Counted from the first letter of the stretch, positions 35,936-45,316 are shown. The stretch: DNA of 64,000 nt from Acetohalobium arabaticum DSM 5501 (GCF_000144695.1 NC_014378.1:248001-312000), one strand, 5' to 3'. A program made the numbers and translations. Notes: generated by a model not told the origin, from the letters alone.

Positions 35936-36335
35936 GGTATTATGGGTATTTACTCAGGTCTGTGGTTGAAAGTTGATGCCAGTCGCAGGCAAAACAATCC
36001 ACGTAAGGTAGTCAAAATGGCTGCTGAGCATGGTGCGGCTTAGAAGTAAGTCCTGCCTAATTAGGAAAATAATAATCTATTCCAGTCTAGTACATAGTAC
36101 TTAAGGCTAATTGATGTTATTTTGCTGGTTAGAGAGAAGTAGTAGTAGGAGGGAACCCCTTATAGGCGAGGCTTCCTGCAGGCGAATGTGGGGGCAAAAA
36201 CCAGGTCAGCTGAGTAAATGCTTGAATTTATTACTTTCCTTTAGGATAAATAGTAAAGAACCCACCCTTATTTATATGGGGGATGAATTTACTACCTATT
36301 CTTTGATTCAATATCAAAGAATAGGTTATTTTTTG
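35936..36335 (+). ncRNA. structured non-coding RNA candidate, about 400 nt, family not recognised
   Basis: A consensus promoter and a strong terminator delimit a transcript with no credible coding frame. The 5' part TATTTACTCAG (about 35945) pairs with CTGAGTAAAT (about 36208-36217), and inside it TGGTT pairs with AACCA, forming a closing stem around some 270 nt. The interior is G+C-richer than the flanks and has further local pairing (for example CCCC near 36155 with GGGGG near 36190, and a CCTGCAGG core). It was compared from memory with RNase P, tmRNA, SRP, 6S and common riboswitches without a convincing match. Between copy 5 of the repeat and an IS200/IS605 element. Confidence 0.55.
36294..36335 (+). 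terminator. strong terminator of the non-coding RNA candidate
   Basis: ACCTATTCTTTGAT pairs perfectly with ATCAAAGAATAGGT over a short loop, followed by TATTTTTTG. Confidence 0.85.
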
Positions 36336-36428
36336 TTTAAATATTAACTATATGTAATTGTATTAAGCCTTGATATTATTGCTATCCAAGGCATTATATG
36401 ATATACTATATATAAAAGGTGATAACAA

Positions 36429-36503
36429 TTGAGTAACCAAAATAATCTAATTCATGCTAGAACATGTGTTTATAATGTTGGCTATCATAAGGAGGTGAGC
36501 TAA
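36429..36503 (+). pseudogene. tnpA: tnpA (Y1 transposase) remnant, internally deleted
   Basis: TTG 36429 opens a 24-codon frame reading MSNQNNLIHARTCVYNVGYH then KEVS and stop. The first 20 residues match the N-terminus of IS200/IS605 Y1 transposases; the last codons are the usual overlap with the tnpB ribosome site. The catalytic HUH and tyrosine regions are gone, so the gene cannot act. Confidence 0.7.
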
Positions 36504-37803
36504 TTGAAGCTAGCTAAGTATTTTATCCATAAACCTAATCAAACCCAACAAATTGTATTAGGTTGTTTAGCCTATGCTAGTGCCAGATTATATAATATCG
36601 GCAATTATCAACGTAAAAATTGGTCTAAAGATAGTGATAAAGAGTATCCTGATTGGTATAAACAAAAAAAGCAATTAAAAACTAACTTTTGGTATAAAAA
36701 CTTACCCTCCCAGACAGCACAGGAAACACTTAAAATTTTAGCTGATAACTGGGATAGTTTTTATCAAAGTATGGAGGATTATCAAGATAATCCTGATAAA
36801 TATAACGGTGAGCCTAATCCACCTAACTATAAACCTAAAGACAGCAAATTTAACTTTCGTTATCTCAATAATGGTTTTAAAATTATTGATGGTAAGTTAA
36901 GATTATCTATTCCTAAACAGTTAAAAAGTATCTAAAAGAGGAATACTCTATTGCCAACAAATTCTTATGGATAAGAGTGCCTAATGAGCTGTTATCCAGT
37001 AATAGAGATATCCTTAACTCAACTACTAGAATTGAGTTTAAACCTTTAAGCGATGATACTTATAAGGTAATCTTAACTTATAAAGTAGAGACTCCTACTA
37101 TTAAAGAAGATAACGGTAATTATTTAAGTATTGACCTAGGAATTAATAATTTGATGACTTGTTATAGTAATCAAAATCAGGAAAGCTTTATTATTGACGG
37201 CGGACAATATTTAGCTATTAATCGTTATTTTGATAAGAAGATTAAACATTATCAATCAATTTTGAATGGTCAAGGTAAAAAGACTTCTAAACGTATTCAG
37301 AACCTATATAAAAAGCGACGAAAACAATTATTTCACCTAATTCATAGTGCAACTAAAAAAGTAGTTAATTACTGTATTGAAAATAATATTTCTAGAGTAA
37401 TCGTTGGTGATATAAAAAATATTCGTGATGATGCTAATTTAGGTAAACAGACTAATCAAAAACTCCATAAACTACCTTTTGATATTATATATCACCAACT
37501 AGAGTATAAACTTAATTTACAGGGGATTACTTTAATCAAGAAGAATGAAAAATATACCAGCCAATGCAGTCCTTACAGTAAAAAGTAACTAAGAAATATG
37601 CTAATAAATCTAACCGGGTTAAAAGAGGGCTTTATATTGATAAAGATAACAATCAAGCTTTTAATGCCGACAGCATAGGTGCATTTAATATCTTACGCAA
37701 ATATCTACAGCAGCGACGTAAAGGTAAAGATATTACTCTGCAGGTTAAAGGTTTATCAAATCCGGTTAAATATAATTGGAATAATCATCAATTTGCAGCT
37801 TAA
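36504..37803 (+). pseudogene. tnpB: TnpB RNA-guided nuclease-like protein, two frameshifts
   Basis: Three collinear pieces in successive frames make a TnpB of about 433 residues: 36504-36935, 36940-37588 and 37585-37803. Both breaks are single-base losses in A5 runs (near 36924 and 37579), each within AAAAAGTA; adding one A restores the frame. RuvC-like residues remain (SIDLGINNLM; VGDIKNIRDD; FNADSIGAFNILRKY), but the zinc finger is degenerate (CSPYSK in place of a two-cysteine knuckle). Start TTG follows AAGGAGGTG. The breaks may be true decay or homopolymer sequence errors. Confidence 0.8.
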
Positions 37804-37860
37804 AAGTAACTCCAAGTCCAATATTAACTGGATAGGAGTAGTGGTGTTGGATACGCCGAT

Positions 37861-37943
37861 TGGGTAACTTGCTTGATATTACGGGTAACTCCCATAAAAG
37901 CAGGCGACCATGAAGCTCGGTATTTCAATGCCGAGTAGTTCAC
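37861..37943 (+). ncRNA. candidate omega RNA (guide RNA scaffold) at the IS right end
   Basis: TnpB proteins use an RNA made from the 3' part of tnpB and the right end of the element, with the guide lying just outside. Here the terminal hairpin and TAGTTCAC end are intact; the bases after 37943 (GTATGTTTTGTTATAGACTT) would be the guide. Assignment rests on family knowledge and the hairpin. Confidence 0.45.
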
Positions 37944-38266
37944 GTATGTTTTGTTATAGACTTCATCATTTTTTGTAAACTCCATCTTCAAAATAAAATT
38001 CAATTATAATTGAATATAGAGAATATTAATTAATTTTATGATAAAAGATTCAAAACAATTTTAAAATAATAAAGGTTTTTTTTGACAGAATATCTAAATA
38101 ATTATATGGTGGATGTCATAACTTAAAATTAAAATTTATAATATATAATAATTTATATAGTATAAAATCTATTTTTATTCTATAAGTGAATAACTTCACA
38201 ATACCTTTTTCTAATAATTCATAATTTTTATAACTTCATTAAATTAAAATTAGGGAGGGGCTAAGT
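37944..38266. promoter_or_regulatory. A+T-rich gap before the hydrogenase operon with a candidate promoter
   Basis: No gene seen. TTGACA at 38092-38097 is a perfect -35 box. A weak -10 (TCATAA, 38116-38121) lies 18 bp downstream, leaving a leader of about 140 nt before hydC. No riboswitch was recognised. Confidence 0.4.
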
Positions 38267-38758
38267 ATGGGATGCCAATGTGGAAAACAGGAGGAAAATC
38301 TTAACAAGTATCTGGAACCGCTGTTTAAAATCCTAGACGGGTATGCAAAAGAAGAGAAGAATCTGATTCCGATTCTACAGGATGTTCAGGATGAGTATGA
38401 TTATCTTCCGGAACCTGTTCTTAAGGAGGTAGCTACGGAGATTGGTCTATCGGCAAGCCAGGTTTACGGAGTTGCTACTTTTTATTCTCAATTCCATCTA
38501 GAACCAAGAGGTGACAATATTATCAGGGTTTGTATGGGAACAGCCTGTCATGTAAGAGGGGCAGAAAACATTCTTAATAAGATCGAAGAAGAGTTAGAAA
38601 TTGAAGAGGGAGAAACTACAGAAAATCTTGAGTTTACTTTAGAATCAGTAGCCTGTATTGGAGCATGTGGATTGGCTCCTGTGATTATGATTAATGATGA
38701 TACTCATGGACGGCTTACTCCTGACAGAGTACCAGAAGTATTAGCACAGTATCAATAA
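38267..38758 (+). CDS. hydC: NADH-dependent [FeFe] hydrogenase subunit HydC (NuoE-like)
   Basis: 163-residue thioredoxin-like [2Fe-2S] subunit. The NuoE fold signature is clear: LIPILQDVQDEYDYLPE, GVATFYSQFHLEPRG, and cluster ligands in CMGTACHVRGA and CIGACGLAPVI. It passes electrons between the flavin subunit HydB and HydA. First gene of the operon; RBS GGGAGGGG. There are three extra cysteines at the very N-terminus (GCQCGK). Confidence 0.92.
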   Translation: MGCQCGKQEENLNKYLEPLFKILDGYAKEEKNLIPILQDVQDEYDYLPEPVLKEVATEIGLSASQVYGVATFYSQFHLEPRGDNIIRVCMGTACHVRGAENILNKIEEELEIEEGETTENLEFTLESVACIGACGLAPVIMINDDTHGRLTPDRVPEVLAQYQ

Positions 38759-38848
38759 TCTGACTCGCTTAATCAATATATTGATTTTAAGCTGTTTGAA
38801 TGGTAAGCGCAACAAATTTATTAACTTTATTCTGGAGGTGACTAATCC

Positions 38849-39214
38849 ATGAAATCATTAGATGAGTTAAATGAATTAAAAGAAAAAGTTCAAAAGGATA
38901 TGAAGACAAGAAAGAGCGAAGGCAAACCTAAAGTAATTGTAGGCATGGGGACTTGTGGTATTGCTGCCGGAGCAAGAGAGATTATGCAGGCGCTTCTGGA
39001 TGAAATAAATAAGCGAGATCTGGATGTAATTGTAACTCAGACCGGCTGTATCGGTATGTGCGAAAAGGAGCCGTTAGTTGATGTTAAACTACCCGGTAAG
39101 GATAGAATCACTTATGGAGGAGTAACTGAAGAAGATGCTCAGAAGATAATAGTAGAACATGTAGTTAACGGTAATATTGTAGAAGATCTATTAGTGGCTA
39201 AATTAGAAGAGTAA
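38849..39214 (+). CDS. Small (2Fe-2S) ferredoxin domain protein of the hydrogenase operon
   Basis: 121-residue thioredoxin-like ferredoxin with GMGTCGIAAGAREIMQALL and TGCIGMCEKEPLVDV providing cysteine ligands for a [2Fe-2S] cluster. It resembles the N-terminal domain of the following HydB, so it may be a duplicated, stand-alone version of it. Such genes occur between hydC and hydB in several anaerobes. Probably an additional electron carrier of the complex (inference). Confidence 0.82.
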   Translation: MKSLDELNELKEKVQKDMKTRKSEGKPKVIVGMGTCGIAAGAREIMQALLDEINKRDLDVIVTQTGCIGMCEKEPLVDVKLPGKDRITYGGVTEEDAQKIIVEHVVNGNIVEDLLVAKLEE

Positions 39215-39243
39215 TTATTAGGTTTTAAAGGAGGTAAAATATA

Positions 39244-41046
39244 ATGGTAGATTCTATTTATAGGTCACACATCATAATATGTGGAGGGACAGGCTGTGTT
39301 TCTTCAGGCTGTGAAGAGGTACAGAAAGCTCTAGAGGATGAGTTGGATAAACAGGATTTAACAGATGAGATTAATATTGTTGAAACCGGGTGCCACGGCT
39401 TGTGTGAAAAAGGACCGGTTATGGTTATTTATCCTGAGGGAATATTCTATTGTGAATTACAGCCTGAGGATATGGAAGAGCTGGTAACAGAGCATATTCT
39501 AAAGGACAGAATAGTAGATAGATTACTTTATAAAGAGCCAATTACTGAGGAAGATATTCCTTCCTATCAAAATATAGATTTCTACGAAAAACAACAGCGG
39601 GTAGTGTTATCTAACTGTGGTAGGGTTGACCCAGAAAGTATTAAAGAATATATTGCTGAAGATGGCTATCAGGCAGTGGGAGAAACCTTAACTACAATGA
39701 CATCCCAGGAGGTAATTGATGAAGTTAAAGAGGCTGGACTACGCGGACGCGGGGGAGGAGGCTTCCCAACAGGAATTAAGTGGCAGTTTGCCCATGACAG
39801 CGAAGATGATAAAAAGTATATTATCTGTAACGCGGACGAAGGTGACCCGGGTGCTTTTATGGACCGGAGTATCCTAGAAGGTGATCCGCATAGAGTCATT
39901 GAGGGAATGATTATTGCTGCTTATGCTATTGGAGCCAGTGAAGGATATATCTATGTGCGGGCTGAATATCCACTGGCTATCGAGAGATTAGAAAAGGCTA
40001 TTGAACAGGCTGAAGAATATGGATTATTGGGGGATAACTTATTTGAGTCAGGCTTTGATTTCAAGTTACAGATTAAGAAGGGTGCCGGAGCATTTGTCTG
40101 TGGTGAAGAGACGGCTTTAATGAATTCTATCGAAGGAAAACGCGGTATGCCTAGACCCCGTCCGCCCTTTCCAGCCCAGAAAGGACTCTGGGGCTATCCT
40201 TCCAATATCAATAATGTAGAGACCTATGCTAATGTGCCGGTGATCATTAACCAAGGTGCCGATGAATATAGTAAAGTTGGAACTGAAGATAGTACGGGAA
40301 CTAAGATCTTTGCTATTACCGGTAAGATCCAGAATACAGGTTTAGCTGAAGTACCGATGGGCATTACAATGCGCGAGATCATCTATGATGTTGGCGGCGG
40401 AATTATGGGCGGCAAGGACTTTAAAGCAGTTCAGATTGGCGGACCATCCGGCGGCTGTCTGCCTGAAGAAAAGTTAGACTTATCTGTTGATTATGATTCT
40501 CTTATCGAGGCTGGAGCTATGATGGGTTCTGGTGGCTTAGTTGTAATGGACGAAGATACCTGTATGGTGGATGTAGCTAAGTTCTTCTTAGACTTTACCC
40601 AGAGCGAATCTTGTGGAAAATGTACTCCGTGTCGTGAAGGTACAAAACGAATGTTAGAGATCTTAAAAAGAATTACTGCTGGGGAAGGAAAAGAAGGAGA
40701 TATTGAATTATTAGAGGAGTTATCCCACCATATTAAGTCTACTTCTCTTTGTGGTTTAGGACAATCAGCTCCTAATCCGGTATTGAGTACTATACAGTAC
40801 TTTCGAGATGAATACGAAGCCCATATCTATGAAGAAACATGTCCGGCTGGAAACTGCCAAGAATTAGTGGCGGGTTATGTAATAGACGAAGAAGACTGTA
40901 TTGGTTGTACATCCTGTGTTGATGTCTGTCCTGTTGATGCAATTGAGGGTGAGAAGAAAGAAGCCCATGTGATTGATACTGATGAATGTATTAATTGTGG
41001 TTCCTGTGTTGATGAATGTCCAGTTGATGCTATTTCACAAGCTTAG
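39244..41046 (+). CDS. hydB: NADH-dependent [FeFe] hydrogenase subunit HydB (NuoF-like)
   Basis: 600-residue flavoprotein that oxidises or reduces NAD(H). Order of domains: N-terminal [2Fe-2S] thioredoxin-like domain (about 8-95), NuoF core with the FMN/NADH glycine-rich loop LRGRGGGGFPTGIKW (about 165-180), the SLBB and [4Fe-4S] part with ESCGKCTPCREG (about 457-468), and a C-terminal 2x[4Fe-4S] ferredoxin (CIGCTSCVDVCP and CINCGSCVDECP). This is the layout of bifurcating HydABC enzymes. Between the small ferredoxin gene and hydA. Confidence 0.94.
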   Translation: MVDSIYRSHIIICGGTGCVSSGCEEVQKALEDELDKQDLTDEINIVETGCHGLCEKGPVMVIYPEGIFYCELQPEDMEELVTEHILKDRIVDRLLYKEPITEEDIPSYQNIDFYEKQQRVVLSNCGRVDPESIKEYIAEDGYQAVGETLTTMTSQEVIDEVKEAGLRGRGGGGFPTGIKWQFAHDSEDDKKYIICNADEGDPGAFMDRSILEGDPHRVIEGMIIAAYAIGASEGYIYVRAEYPLAIERLEKAIEQAEEYGLLGDNLFESGFDFKLQIKKGAGAFVCGEETALMNSIEGKRGMPRPRPPFPAQKGLWGYPSNINNVETYANVPVIINQGADEYSKVGTEDSTGTKIFAITGKIQNTGLAEVPMGITMREIIYDVGGGIMGGKDFKAVQIGGPSGGCLPEEKLDLSVDYDSLIEAGAMMGSGGLVVMDEDTCMVDVAKFFLDFTQSESCGKCTPCREGTKRMLEILKRITAGEGKEGDIELLEELSHHIKSTSLCGLGQSAPNPVLSTIQYFRDEYEAHIYEETCPAGNCQELVAGYVIDEEDCIGCTSCVDVCPVDAIEGEKKEAHVIDTDECINCGSCVDECPVDAISQA

Positions 41047-41071
41047 AAATAAGGAAGGGGAGTGATGAAGA

Positions 41072-42823
41072 ATGGATACAGTTATATTGACTCACAAAGA
41101 TACTGTTAGACTAACAATAGATGGTCAGGAAGTTGAAGTTGAAAAAGGAAGTACTGTTTTAGAAGCAGCTCGTGAATTGGGTATTGAGCTTCCAACTCTC
41201 TGTTATCATGAAGAGTTAACTCTCTTTGGTTCTTGTCGTGTCTGTGAGGTTGAAGATGAAGAAACGGGAAATCTAATGGCTTCTTGTGTAACGCCGGTAA
41301 CTGAAGGAATGAAGATTAGAACTAATAGTTCTAAAGCCCGGCGAGCCAGAAGAATGAATGTCGAACTCTTATTAGCTAACCATCCTAATGAATGTTTGAC
41401 TTGTGATCGGAATGGCACCTGTGAATTACAACAGATTGCGTATGATCTGGGAGTCCATGATATTAGATTTGAAGGGGATACTAGAGACCATCCGATTGAT
41501 AATGATGGACCTTGTTTGGAGCGTGATCCAAATAAATGTATTCTCTGTGGCCGCTGTGTAAGGGTCTGTAATGAAATTCAGGAAGTTGCTGCTTTAGACT
41601 TTACAGAGCGGGGCTTTAATTCTACTGTAACTACCGCTTTTGATCTGCCGCAGAGTGAGATTAATTGTACTAACTGTGGTCAGTGTGCGGTAGTCTGCCC
41701 AGTAGGAGCTATTACTGAAGTGAGTGAGATTAGTGATGTTTGGGATGCATTAGAAGATGAGGATCAACATGTTGTGGTTCAGGTTGCTCCTGCTATTCAG
41801 GCCAGTATCGGAGAAGAATTCGGTATGGAACCTGGAACGATAGTAACCGGTAAGTTAGTAACAGCTTTACAGGAATTAGGTTTTGATAAGATCTTTTCTA
41901 CCGAGTTTACTGCTGACCTGACAATTATGGAAGAAGGTAATGAATTATTAAAAAGAATTAAAGGCCAAAAGAAGCTGCCTCAGTTTACTTCCTGTTGTCC
42001 CGGTTGGGTTAAATTCTGTGAGCATAATTATCCAGAATATTTGGATAATCTATCAACTGCCAAATCGCCCCAGCAGATGTTTTCCACTCTGGCCAAGACT
42101 TATTATGCTGAACAAGAAGATATTGATCCGGAAGATATCTTTACTGTTTCAGTTATGCCCTGTACAGCTAAAAAGTTTGAAAAGAATAGGGAAGAGATGG
42201 CTGATAGCGGTCATCAAGATACAGATGCAGTTTTAACTACCCGGGAAGCAGCAAGAATGATTAAAGAAATGGGGATTCAGTTCCATAAATTAACTGACAG
42301 TAAGTATGATAAGATGATGGGGGCCCACACAGGGGCTGGAACTATCTTTGGTACTACTGGTGGAGTAATGGAGGCTGCACTGCGGACAGCCTATGAAGTA
42401 TTAACAGATGATGAATTGCCGCGTTTGGATCTAACAGAAGTACGAGGTATGGATGGGATACGGGATGCTAATGTTCAGTTAAATGGTGATAATGTAAAAG
42501 TAGCAGTTGTACATGGCTTAAAGAATGCTGCTGATCTGTTAGATAAGATAGAAGCTGGCGAAATAGAGTATGACTTTGTAGAAGTTATGGCCTGTCCGGG
42601 CGGCTGTATCGGCGGTGGCGGTCAACCATTTGCTTCAACTACTATGGATGTCAAAGCCAAACGGGCAGAAGCCCTCTATCAGACTGATAAAGCCAATACG
42701 ATTAGAAAGTCCCATGAGAATCCTCAGATTATTAAACTATATGAAGATTATTTAGGCGAGCCGTTAAGCAGCGACTCACATCATCTACTCCATACAAGCT
42801 ATCAAGAGCGGTCCAAGAATTAA
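41072..42823 (+). CDS. hydA: [FeFe] hydrogenase catalytic subunit HydA
   Basis: 583-residue H2-evolving or H2-oxidising subunit. N-terminal [2Fe-2S] plant-type domain, His/Cys [4Fe-4S] motif (HPNECLTCDRNGTCELQ), two [4Fe-4S] sites (CILCGRCVRVC, CTNCGQCAVVC), then the H-cluster motifs L1 TSCCPGW (about 305), L2 MPCTAKKFE (about 363) and L3 MACPGGCIGGGGQP (about 506). All H-cluster ligands are present, so it should be active. With HydB and HydC it forms the trimeric, probably electron-bifurcating, ferredoxin/NADH-linked enzyme. HydEFG maturases are not in the window. Confidence 0.95.
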   Translation: MDTVILTHKDTVRLTIDGQEVEVEKGSTVLEAARELGIELPTLCYHEELTLFGSCRVCEVEDEETGNLMASCVTPVTEGMKIRTNSSKARRARRMNVELLLANHPNECLTCDRNGTCELQQIAYDLGVHDIRFEGDTRDHPIDNDGPCLERDPNKCILCGRCVRVCNEIQEVAALDFTERGFNSTVTTAFDLPQSEINCTNCGQCAVVCPVGAITEVSEISDVWDALEDEDQHVVVQVAPAIQASIGEEFGMEPGTIVTGKLVTALQELGFDKIFSTEFTADLTIMEEGNELLKRIKGQKKLPQFTSCCPGWVKFCEHNYPEYLDNLSTAKSPQQMFSTLAKTYYAEQEDIDPEDIFTVSVMPCTAKKFEKNREEMADSGHQDTDAVLTTREAARMIKEMGIQFHKLTDSKYDKMMGAHTGAGTIFGTTGGVMEAALRTAYEVLTDDELPRLDLTEVRGMDGIRDANVQLNGDNVKVAVVHGLKNAADLLDKIEAGEIEYDFVEVMACPGGCIGGGGQPFASTTMDVKAKRAEALYQTDKANTIRKSHENPQIIKLYEDYLGEPLSSDSHHLLHTSYQERSKN

Positions 42824-42833
42824 TCATTTTTTC

Positions 42834-42862
42834 TTGCATGTTTATATATCATCATGTATAAT
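42834..42862 (+). promoter_or_regulatory. sigma-A-type promoter of the amino-acid binding protein gene
   Basis: TTGCAT (42834-42839), 17-bp spacer, TATAAT (42857-42862), 46 bp before the start codon. Confidence 0.75.
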
Positions 42863-42907
42863 TATAATAGCTTAATTAAGTATCATCTGAGATTGAGGGG
42901 GATTTTA

Positions 42908-43684
42908 ATGAGTAAAAGAATCAAACTATTCTTAGTAACATTATTAGGATTAGCCTTAGTTGTAGGAGTAGTTGGCTGTACGGGAACAGAAGAAAAGACT
43001 ACCTTTAATGAGATAAAAGAAGAAGGAAAGTTAGTAGTCGGCTGTTCTGCAGATTATAAGCCATTTGAATATCCTAATGAAGAAGGAGAAATTGTCGGCT
43101 TTGATGTAGAACTTATGGAGGCAGTCGGAGAGGAATTAGGGCTGGAAGTAGAATTTAAGGATACAGCCTTTGATGGTTTAATTCCTAGTTTGAAATCTAA
43201 AAAGTTTGATGTAATTGTGTCAGCAATGACAATTACAGATAAGAGGGCTGAAGCAGTAGACTTTTCAGAGCCTTACTTCAATGCTGGCCAGGTTATTGCA
43301 GTTAAAGAAGGAAGTACTGATATTCAGGGGCCAGAAGATTTAGCAGGAAAAGTAGTCGGTGTTCAGTTAGGAACAACAGGAGATCTGGAAGCAAGTGAGA
43401 TGGAAGATATTAAGCAGGTTAAGCGGTATGAGAAGATTACTCAGGCCTTTATTGAGTTAAGGAATGGTCGAATCGATGCAGTAGTTAATGACCTACCGGT
43501 AACAGCAGCCTATATTATGGATAATCCCGATGTAGAGATTATAGGTAAGCCGTTTACTGAGGAAAACTATGGCATTGCGATGCGGCCTAAGGATGATGAG
43601 CTAGAGCAGAAGATTAATGAAACAATTGAAAAGCTACGAGAGAATGGTACTTATGATGAGATCTATAATAAGTGGTTTAAATAA
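42908..43684 (+). CDS. Polar amino-acid ABC transporter substrate-binding lipoprotein
   Basis: 258-residue extracellular binding lipoprotein. Signal peptide MSKRIKLFLVTLLGLALVVG with lipobox VVGC (Cys at about 24). The family 3 solute-binding fold is clear (LVVGCSADYKPFEYPNEEG, VIVSAMTITDKRAEAVDFSE, and VGVQLGTTGDLEA). An upstream ATG at 42854 lies in the promoter; ATG 42908 has GAGGGG upstream and gives a proper signal peptide. Likely ligand is glutamine or another polar amino acid; not resolvable here. Confidence 0.9.
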   Translation: MSKRIKLFLVTLLGLALVVGVVGCTGTEEKTTFNEIKEEGKLVVGCSADYKPFEYPNEEGEIVGFDVELMEAVGEELGLEVEFKDTAFDGLIPSLKSKKFDVIVSAMTITDKRAEAVDFSEPYFNAGQVIAVKEGSTDIQGPEDLAGKVVGVQLGTTGDLEASEMEDIKQVKRYEKITQAFIELRNGRIDAVVNDLPVTAAYIMDNPDVEIIGKPFTEENYGIAMRPKDDELEQKINETIEKLRENGTYDEIYNKWFK

Positions 43685-43711
43685 AGCTTTTAAAATTTAA
43701 TCTTTGATTTC

Positions 43712-43750
43712 AAGAGATATTTATCAATAGCGATAGATATCTCTTTTTCT
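43712..43750 (+). terminator. terminator after the binding-protein gene
   Basis: AAGAGATATTTATC pairs with GATAGATATCTCTT (imperfect) followed by TTTCTTTTC. It may lower expression of the permease relative to the binding protein, though the permease has its own promoter. Confidence 0.65.
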
Positions 43751-43759
43751 TTTCATTCC

Positions 43760-43788
43760 TTGCATACTTATTAAAAATACTTTATAAT
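43760..43788 (+). promoter_or_regulatory. sigma-A-type promoter of the permease/ATPase genes
   Basis: TTGCAT (43760-43765), 17-bp spacer, TATAAT (43783-43788). Nearly identical to the promoter of the binding-protein gene. Confidence 0.75.
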
Positions 43789-43850
43789 CACATATGTCAG
43801 TTGTCAGTGAGTTCAGTTAGCAAGTTAGATTAAGAAAGGAAGTGGACGAG

Positions 43851-44504
43851 ATGTATGAAGCCTTTGTTGAAGCATTACCGTTTCTTCTAAAAGGTTCAGT
43901 AATGACAATTAAGATTACAACGATTGCTGTAGGAATGGGGATTATTCTAGGAAATGTTTTGGGATTAGCCCGTGTTTCTAAGAATCCAATTATCGGCGGG
44001 GTTGCTAAAGGTTATATTGAAATATTTAGGGGAACTCCTTTATTAGTTCAGTTATTTATTCTTTATTACGGTTTACCTTCGCTGGGAATTAATTTAACTC
44101 CTTATATAGCGGCGGTTTTAGGATTAGGATTAAATAGCGGAGCCTATGTAGGAGAGATTGTTCGCGGCGGTATTGAATCGATAGATAAAGGACAGATGGA
44201 AGCAGCCCGATCAGTTGGAATGTCGTATGCACAGTCAATGAGGTATATTATTCTGCCTCAGGCCTTTAAATCGATTGTTCCAGCGTTAGGAAATGAATTT
44301 ATTGCTTTGCTTAAAGATTCATCTTTAGTATCAGTAATTGCTGTTAAAGATTTGACAAGACAGGGAAGATTAATTATTAGTAGAACTTATCAATCCTTTT
44401 TCATATTTTTAACAGTAGCAGTATTCTATTTTATAATGGTATTTATCATGACTAGACTTGTAAATTATGCAGAAAGGAAGTTAAAGACCAGTGATCAAAA
44501 TTGA
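43851..44504 (+). CDS. Polar amino-acid ABC transporter permease
   Basis: 217-residue inner-membrane permease (HisM/GlnP type). Hydrophobic segments around 15-40, 55-80, 90-105 and 185-208; the EAA loop reads [20 protein letters not shown] (about 123-142). Start ATG 43851 preferred over GTG 43842 because AAGGA lies 10 nt before the ATG. It overlaps the ATPase gene by 14 bp. Confidence 0.92.
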   Translation: MYEAFVEALPFLLKGSVMTIKITTIAVGMGIILGNVLGLARVSKNPIIGGVAKGYIEIFRGTPLLVQLFILYYGLPSLGINLTPYIAAVLGLGLNSGAYVGEIVRGGIESIDKGQMEAARSVGMSYAQSMRYIILPQAFKSIVPALGNEFIALLKDSSLVSVIAVKDLTRQGRLIISRTYQSFFIFLTVAVFYFIMVFIMTRLVNYAERKLKTSDQN

Positions 44505-45213
44505 GAATCTATATAAAAATTTCGGTGATCTGGAAGTTTTAAAGGATATCAATCTTGAAATAGATGCAGGTGAAGTAGTGGTAATCATCGGCCCTAGCGG
44601 TTCCGGAAAGAGTACAGTGCTGCGCTGCATTAATCTTTTAGAGGAGTTGACTTCTGGCCAGATCTATATTGAGGAGACTCCTATGGATGATCCGGAGACT
44701 GATATCAATTTAATGCGTCAAAAAGTAGGTATGGTTTTTCAGCAGTTTAATCTCTTTCCCCATAAGACTTCACTGGAAAATATAACTTTAGCTCCTACTA
44801 AGGTAAAGAAGCTGGCTGAAGATGAAGCAGAGAATATTGCCTATGAATTATTGGATAAGGTAGGTCTACAGGATAAGGCAGATGTCTATCCAGCCCAGCT
44901 TTCTGGCGGCCAAAAACAGCGGATTGCTATAGCCAGAGCGCTAGCCATGGAGCCTAAGGTAATGTTATTTGATGAGCCTACTTCAGCTTTGGATCCCGAA
45001 ATGGTAGGCGAAGTATTGGAAGTAATGGGGACTCTAGCTCAGGAAGGAATGACAATGGCAGTAGTGACCCATGAGATGGGCTTTGCCCGGGAGGTAGGAG
45101 ACAGAATCTGTTTTATGGATGAAGGAAGGATAGTTGAAACAGGTCCTCCTACTCAGATCTTTGATAATCCGCAGGAAGAAAGAACTCAGGAATTTTTGAG
45201 TAAAATTCTGTAA
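44491..45213 (+). CDS. Polar amino-acid ABC transporter ATP-binding protein
   Basis: 240-residue ATPase of the GlnQ/HisP family. Walker [10 protein letters not shown] (about 34-42), Q-loop [11 protein letters not shown], signature [15 protein letters not shown], Walker [15 protein letters not shown], and the switch His in [11 protein letters not shown]. It starts within the end of the permease gene (GTG 44491), giving translational coupling. A weak CTGCT/AGCAG hairpin with a T-run follows at 45234-45254. Confidence 0.94.
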   Translation: MIKIENLYKNFGDLEVLKDINLEIDAGEVVVIIGPSGSGKSTVLRCINLLEELTSGQIYIEETPMDDPETDINLMRQKVGMVFQQFNLFPHKTSLENITLAPTKVKKLAEDEAENIAYELLDKVGLQDKADVYPAQLSGGQKQRIAIARALAMEPKVMLFDEPTSALDPEMVGEVLEVMGTLAQEGMTMAVVTHEMGFAREVGDRICFMDEGRIVETGPPTQIFDNPQEERTQEFLSKIL

Positions 45214-45316
45214 TAATATTTTAAATATTCAATCTGCTCTAAGCAGGGATTTTTAGTTTCATATCGAATACCTAATATAAGAGACAGGATTGATAAAAGA
45301 AGGGAGCTGGTCTGTA

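Larger units (their letters stand above)
36367..37943 (+). mobile_element. decayed IS200/IS605-type element (tnpA remnant, tnpB with two frameshifts)
   Basis: Left-end hairpin GCCTTG/CAAGGC (36367-36392), a tnpA start and stop with the middle deleted, tnpB, then a right end with hairpin CTCGGTATT/AATGCCGAG (37916-37935) followed by TAGTTCAC (37936-37943). Transposition would need a Y1 transposase supplied from elsewhere. Exact ends are estimates. Confidence 0.75.

Noticed and set aside
35936-36335. RNase P RNA, tmRNA, SRP, 6S RNA or a metal riboswitch
   Set aside because: AAAGAACCC near the 3' end vaguely recalls RNase P, and TAGGCGAGGCTTCCT recalls a magnesium riboswitch, but the conserved cores of these families are not present.
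36111-36347. Open frame of 78 codons before the IS element
   Set aside because: It runs through the paired 3' half of the RNA candidate and its terminator stem; no ribosome site and no family resemblance.
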